From assembly GCA_946807835.1 (NCBI GenBank), contig OX327683.1, forward strand, positions 11,103,001-11,167,000: 64,000 nt of DNA, in the 5' to 3' direction. This stretch comes from Ailanthus altissimus. Lineage: Eukaryota > Streptophyta > Magnoliopsida > Sapindales > Simaroubaceae. Every line of letters starts with the position of its first letter. Positions within the stretch are counted from its first letter, which is position 1. The translations under genes were made by a program, and so were the position numbers. The notes below the pieces were generated by a model. That model worked only from the letters and a program-made list of their open reading frames with translations, was not told the origin of the DNA and ran no database searches. Positions 59,001-64,000 of the stretch are shown piece by piece.

Positions 59001-60360
59001 ATTTTTGCATAGAAGTTTGCTTTTCTCTCATTTTTCTCGGCCTTATTTTTTTTTCTCTTCTAAGAATTTCATTTTTTTTTCTTTTTCTCATTCTCATTCT
59101 TTTGATCACTTTCTTTTTGTAATCTCACTTGATCTTCATAAACCTGTTTTGGTGACAAAAGGACTAGAGTGATTGTCCTTTGATTAAACATAAATGAATA
59201 TTTGTTGGTAAAACTATCATGCTTAACACGCCGATCAAATTGCCATGGTCGGCCTAGTAACAAGTGTCCAGCTTGCATTGGAACTACATCACACAGAACT
59301 TTATCTTTGTATTTTCTAATACAGAAGAAAACTAACACCTATTTAGTAACCCTTACCTCACCATTATCATTGAGCCATTGCAATTTGTAAAGCCGGGGAC
59401 GTTTAATTGTTGGCAGCCCTAATTTATCCACCATTGTAGTGTTAGCAACATTAGTACAACCACCTTCGTCAATAATCACACTATATATCTTGTTTTGCAC
59501 ATGGCATTTAGTATGAAAGATGTTTTCTCATTGGACTTCATCATTTTTTTTTACCTGTATACTTAGAACTCTTATTGCAACCAGCAATTCACATTAGGCA
59601 GCGTATTCTTCATTATCTACATCCACCAATGGTGGCATAGATTTGGTGACATCTTCATAATCGAATTCAATTTCACCATTATCTCGCAATATCATAACTC
59701 TTTGGTTTGGACATTGGCTTGCCATGTGACCCCTGCCTTGGCATTTAAAACACTTAATGTCACAATTTTGAGTGGTGGAAGAATCAGGTTTACCTTGATT
59801 CCCATGGCTGGTCATTTCTTATTTTTGCTCAATTTTGGGCTTGGCAGTGGCTTGCTTCTCATATTTCTTCATAAAATTTGGCCTCCAATATGAACCCGAG
59901 CTAGGGTTTCATCGTATACTGTGGTTCCTCCTCTTGATCTGGTTCTCAATTTTGATAGCCATGTGCACCATATCTTCTAACTTCATATAATGTTGCAATT
60001 CCACCAAATTAGCAATTGTTCGGTTCAAACCAACCAAAAATCTAGCCATAGTGACCTCTCGGTCTTCCTCTACATTCGTTCTAATCATAGGGATTTTCAT
60101 CTCCTTATAATAATCCTCCACACTTCAATTTTCTTGTGTAAGACTTTGTAATTTTTGGTACAACTCGTTGTAGCAATGGCTTGGAACAAAGTGTCTCATT
60201 ATCACGATTTTCATTTCCTCCCAAGTCTCTATCGGACGCTTTCTATTTCTTTTTCTGTTTAACATTAGTTGATCCCACCAAACAATTGCATAATAAAAAA
60301 ATTCAATGGTTGCAAATTTTACCTTTTTAAGCTCGAAATAATTAGAATGAAGCACGAGTA
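59000..60360 (-). pseudogene. Gypsy gag, zinc knuckle and protease
   Basis: Gag at 60125-60355 reads YYAIVWWDQLMLNRKRN and VPSHCYNELYQKLQSLTQ; a second piece at 59909-60121 reads VTMARFLVGLNRTIANLVEL. The zinc knuckle at 59711-59752, CFKCQGRGHMASQC, is intact. The protease segment near 59440-59490 reads IIDEGGCTNVAN, and 59069-59338 continues with CDVVPMQAGHLLLGRPWQFD, diagnostic of this gypsy group. A lysine/glutamate-rich tail follows. Confidence 0.85.
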
Positions 60361-60389
60361 CTTAGAGACCGCACATAAGATATAGGGTT

Positions 60390-61000
60390 CTCTCCAAGTG
60401 ATGTTTGGCCAGCAATCAGAACAAAGCTGCCATGAAGTTACTCGTAGCTATATGAATGTTAAGAAGAAGAAAAGAGTTCCGGTCTGTGAGCATGTTTTGA
60501 ACATGATCAACCTAATGCATCAAGAAAAGATCTATGAAGCCACCATAGATGTCAATACCTAAGTCAGCATCATTCTAGAGTCCTTTACTCTAGCATTTTC
60601 GCAGTTCAAGATAAATTATATTATGAACACGCTCTCTTATAGTATGACTCAGTTACTTAATAAATTGTAAACGGTTAAGGCTATATCAAATAAGCCCAAA
60701 GAGTCTGGGAAAAAAGCTAAGAAAGCATCTAACAACGGTAAAAGCAAGAAGAAGGCTTTAAAGCAAAGAAAGGAAAATATTTTCATTACAAAGTCGAGGA
60801 GCATTGGAAGAAGAACTATAAAAAGCATCTCTCCAAGCTAAAGGAAATAACAAAGGTAAATATGATTTACTAGTTTTATAAGCCTGTTTAGTAGAAAATG
60901 AACTTTCTCGTTAGATAATTGATTCAGGAGCCACTAATCATGTTTGTTCTTCCTTGTAGATGCTTAGTTCTTCTAAAGAGCTCGTCGATAGGACTTTACA
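60390..61000 (+). pseudogene. Copia gag, knuckle and protease
   Basis: Gag: MFGQQSEQSCHEVTRSYMNV and HVLNMINLMHQEKIYEA near 60402-60540. The zinc knuckle near 60776-60817 reads IFHYKVEEHWKKNY, with the His kept and all three Cys positions replaced. The protease reads IIDSGATNHVCSSL near 60917, with the active D-S-G intact. Confidence 0.82.
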
Positions 61001-61263
61001 ATGAGGGTTAACAATAAGGCGGTCATTTTGGCTTTAGCAGTGGGAGTGACTCGATTAAATTTTAGGAAAAAAAATTTAATTTTAAATAATATTTTTTTTA
61101 TTACTGGATTCAAAAGGAATTTAATTTTTGTTTCTAAGTTGCATGAATAATTTTTTAATATTTCTTTTTATAATAATGAGATTATTATTGGTAGAAATAG
61201 TTTAAATATTTGTCATACAAAATTAGAAAATAGGCTTTATATTTAAGGTCCGATGAGTCCTTA

Positions 61264-62060
61264 TTGCTTAATTCTGAACTATGTAGAGTAGAATATCCTA
61301 AATCTACTAAAAGGCAAAAGGTTTCTTCAAATGATGACACATATCTTTGGCATCTTAGGTTAGGTCATATTAATCTAGATATGATTAACAGGTTAGTAAA
61401 TGATGGTCCTTTAAGAGAGCTAAACGTTAGCACTCTTCTTGTATGTGAGTTCTGTTTAGAGGACAAAATAACCAAAAGACCTTTTTCAGCTAAAGGTGAA
61501 AGAGCCAATGACCCACTTCAGCTTATACATACTGATGTCTACGGTTCACTAAACGTACACGTAAAAGGCGATTATGAATAATTCGTCACATATATTGACG
61601 ATTATTTAAGATACAGTTATATTTACCTAATGCAAAGAAAATTTAAGACTTTTGAAAAGTTCAAAGAATTCTTAGCAAAAGTTAAAAAATAATTAGGTAA
61701 AACACTTAAGACCCTTTGATTCGATCGAAGTGGTTAATACCTTGACACAGAGTTTAAGGATCACCTATTGGAGTATGGGATTTTTTTTCCAACTCACAAC
61801 ACCTAAAACACCACAACAGAATGGTGTTAGAGAAAGGAGAAGTAGAACCTTGTTAGACATGGTTAGGTCTACTGTGAGCTACTCTTCAGTGCGCTCTCAT
61901 TTTGGGGTTATGCATTACAGACGTTTGTTGGCTACCCTAAAGGCATAAGAGGAGGTTTGTTTTATAGTCCTCAAGAAGAAAAAGTGATTGTATCAAAAAA
62001 CGCCACTTTTTTAAGAATAATTATATATTAAACTTGCAGTAAGATTGTACTGGAGGAAAT
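61264..62060 (+). pseudogene. Copia integrase
   Basis: The HHCC domain at 61335-61460 is well preserved: YLWHLRLGHINLDMINRL and CEFCLEDKITKRPF, then LQLIHTDVYGSLNV (first catalytic Asp) at 61515-61565. The core continues with YIDDYLRYSYIYLMQRKF but has stops, and the C-terminal part appears with FWGYALQTFVGYPKGIRG in a shifted frame. There is a deletion between FWGYALQT and VGYPK compared with the relative at 4.2 kb. Confidence 0.82.
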
Positions 62061-62289
62061 GCTTTCTAATCAGATCAGACCTTTATCGCCAACAGTTAGT
62101 GAATGACAAAATCATGTAACCACCAATTCTGATCAGAATACCTTGAAACCTTGATGTAGTAGGGGGATAATAAGATTAACTTCTTGTTACACAGAGGTGG
62201 GAGAGGCATAAGTATTTGTATTTGACACAAGCCAAGATAATCCATTGACATATAAACATGCAATGAAATATTCTGATAAAAAAAATGGC

Positions 62290-63630
62290 AAGAAGCCATG
62301 AACCAAGAAATGAAGTCTAAGTACTCTAATTTAATCTAGGAACTTATAGATTCACCTGAAGATTTTAGGCCCATTGGGTATAAATGGATCTTCAAGAAGA
62401 AACAAGGCATAGATGGGAAAGTAAAGACTTTTAAAGCAAGATTAGTGGCAAAGGGTTATACCCAAAAAGAGGGAGTCGACTATAAGGAGACTTTTTCGCC
62501 AGTAGCCATGCTCAAATTCATTCGCATTATCTTGTTTATTGTTGTATGTCTCAATTATGATATATGAAAAATAGACGTCAAGACAACCTTTTTGAATAAC
62601 TATCTTGAAGAGAGTATCTACATGGTGCAACTAGAGGAGTTCGTGGCAAAAGGCCAAGAACAAAAAGTTTGTAAGTTGCTCAAGTCCATTTCTAGAGTTA
62701 AGCAAGTTTCAAGGTCTTGAAACTTAAGATTTGATGAGATAATTAAATCTTATAGTTTCGAGAAAAATATTGATGAACCTTGTGTACATAAGTACATCAA
62801 GAACAAAAAGCTAATTTTTCTAGTACTTTATGTGGATGATATTCTACTCATTGGAAATAATGTAGAAACATTATCCAATATAAAGAAGTGGCTGGCTAAG
62901 CACTTCCAAATGAAGGGTTTAGGAGAGGTAAGTTATGTCCTTGGGATTCAAATTATTCAGGATCGCAAAAATAGACTATTGGCACTGTCTCAGGCATCGT
63001 ATATTGATAAAGTGCTTATGCAATTTTTGATGCAAAATTCCAAGAAGGGTCAACTACTAACTCGACATGGAATTTTTATTTCTAGAGAATAGTGTCCTAA
63101 GACACCTCAAGAGGAAGAAGAAATGAGATGAGTTTCTTATGCCTCAGCAGTTGACAGCATTATGTACGTTATGTTATGCACAAGGCCTGACATTTACCAT
63201 ACAGTGAGAATAATCAGGCGTTATCAATTTAATCCTGGATTGGCTCAGTGGATTATGGTAAAGCATATTCTCAAGTATCTTCGGAGAATGAGAAACTATA
63301 TGCTTGCGTATTCAGGTGGAGAGCTGAACTCCACTGGTTATACTAATTCTAATTTTCAATAAAATAAAGATAGTTGAAAGTTGACGTCTGAGTCAGTGTT
63401 TACTTTTGGTGGCAAAGCCATATTCTAAAGAAGTGTAAAACAATCAAGCACTGCTGATTCAACTATAGAGGCTGAATACATAACAACTTGTGAAGCAGCT
63501 AAAGAAGTAGTATGACTTAGGAAGTTCTTCACTAATTTGGAAGTTATTCTAGACATGGATAAACCATTGACCCTTTACTGTGACAACAGTGGCGCATAGG
63601 TTTAAGAGACATGTCTCACCTGCTTTAGGA
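62290..63630 (+). pseudogene. Copia RT and RNase H
   Basis: [22 protein letters not shown] and [18 protein letters not shown] near 62380-62530, KIDVKTTFLNNYLEE near 62571, and an intact YVDD box (LYVDDILLIG) near 62830. The connection region (63162-63362) has MLCTRPDIYHTVRIIRRYQF. RNase H has ADSTIEAEYITTCEAAKEVV and LYCDNSGA, then a stop, after which the C-terminal part (the usual HI..KYH region) is missing and the polypurine tract follows directly. Confidence 0.86.
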
Positions 63631-63642
63631 CAAATAGAAGAT

Positions 63643-64000
63643 TGTTAGGTATAGTATCCTAAAAGTATGTACTTATACTATTTTTATGAAATTAATACAA
63701 TTGTAATTTTATATTTAAAAGGTGTTCATATTTTTATGACATAAATATTAGAAAAGCTCTTATTTATTTATGTAGCCATAAATTTAGTATATAATTGTTA
63801 TATAGAAGAGGATTAAAGTTATTGATAATAAACAGAAAAGTCTATAATAAATTAATTAAAGTTTGGGATCTTTAATTAAATAATACTAGTGCAGTCCATA
63901 GACATTTAAAATGTAGTGATTTTAACCAGATCACTAATGTAGTGACATTATGGTGGAGGCACTTTATATAATATGATTATATAGGACTGGACTAAACATA
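63643..64000 (+). repeat. Copia 3' LTR, incomplete at window end
   Basis: Starts TGTTAGGTATAGTATCC right after the purine tract and continues beyond the last base. AT-rich, no coding. A 5' LTR is not present upstream within the window. Confidence 0.65.

Larger units (their letters stand above)
56124..60360 (-). mobile_element. Ty3/gypsy gag-pol relic (minus strand)
   Basis: A nearly full gag-pol in the order gag, knuckle, protease, RT, RNase H, integrase, C-terminal tail, read from right to left. Both ends are cut off: no LTR at 56.1 kb and the gag start is lost at 60.36 kb, next to a plus-strand copia relic. The C-terminal end has DLSHFDVGDDLRINPFQEE and GPITRARTKRFKE and no chromodomain. 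The order RT, RNase H, integrase defines gypsy. Confidence 0.88.
60361..64000 (+). mobile_element. Ty1/copia gag-pol relic (plus strand), runs off the window
   Basis: Copia gag, protease, integrase, RT and RNase H remnants in order, then a polypurine tract (AAATAGAAGAT, 63632-63642) and the start of the 3' LTR at 63643. It starts abruptly inside gag at the junction with the gypsy relic. The RNase H and integrase text closely parallels the minus-strand relic at 2.3-6.8 kb, so both come from one family. Confidence 0.88.

Noticed and set aside
1..64000. tRNA, rRNA, CRISPR or endogenous pararetrovirus sequences
   Set aside because: No cloverleaf-like boxes, rDNA blocks, spaced repeats or caulimovirus-type domains were seen. 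All pol fragments fit copia or gypsy order.

Overview
The window is AT-rich nuclear DNA of a flowering plant, probably a dicot. This is judged from Ty1/copia and Ty3/gypsy LTR retrotransposons with plant-type tRNA-Met and tRNA-Asp primer sites, and from the remains of a plant papain-type cysteine protease gene. I cannot name the species. I see no intact protein-coding gene: nearly every long reading frame is a decayed retrotransposon domain carrying stops and frameshifts.

Layout. 1-9.4 kb: a minus-strand copia relic (about 2.29-6.80 kb) flanked by LTR-like DNA, including an inverted repeat at 7.78-8.63 kb. 9.4-15.3 kb: a plus-strand copia relic (9.99-11.87 kb), a MITE-like hairpin (12.24-12.41 kb) and unassigned DNA. 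15.3-23.6 kb: a duplicated segment (15.36 and 19.71 kb) bracketing an Athila-like gypsy LTR, primer site and gag relic; a degenerate tandem array (20.24-21.06 kb); and a minus-strand RNase H remnant.

23.6-42.3 kb is the most informative part. A single minus-strand cysteine protease gene (RD19/cathepsin F type) is spread over almost 19 kb because three LTR retrotransposons sit inside it: a deletion-derivative gypsy chromovirus (23,750-29,824) in the last exon, a Tork/Tnt1-like copia (31,018-36,337) in an intron with a perfect 5-bp target duplication, and an Ale/Retrofit-like copia (36,903-42,032) in the first large exon. The chromovirus itself carries a 2.1-kb chimeric insertion in gag and a solo LTR inside its 3' LTR, so up to three layers of insertion can be read.

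42.3-49.3 kb: degenerate repeats, one unassigned coding-like patch, a gypsy 3' end with LTR, and a small TRIM element. 49.3-55.7 kb: an Ale-like copia element (minus strand) with a nested solo Athila-like LTR flanked by a perfect target duplication. 56.1-60.4 kb: a gypsy gag-pol relic (minus). 60.4-64.0 kb: a copia gag-pol relic (plus) whose 3' LTR runs off the window.

A recurring oddity is a short GC-rich, GCGCTG-like repeat island in the LTR or leader of several unrelated copia and gypsy families, in strong contrast to the AT-rich surroundings. No tRNA, rRNA or CRISPR feature was found.
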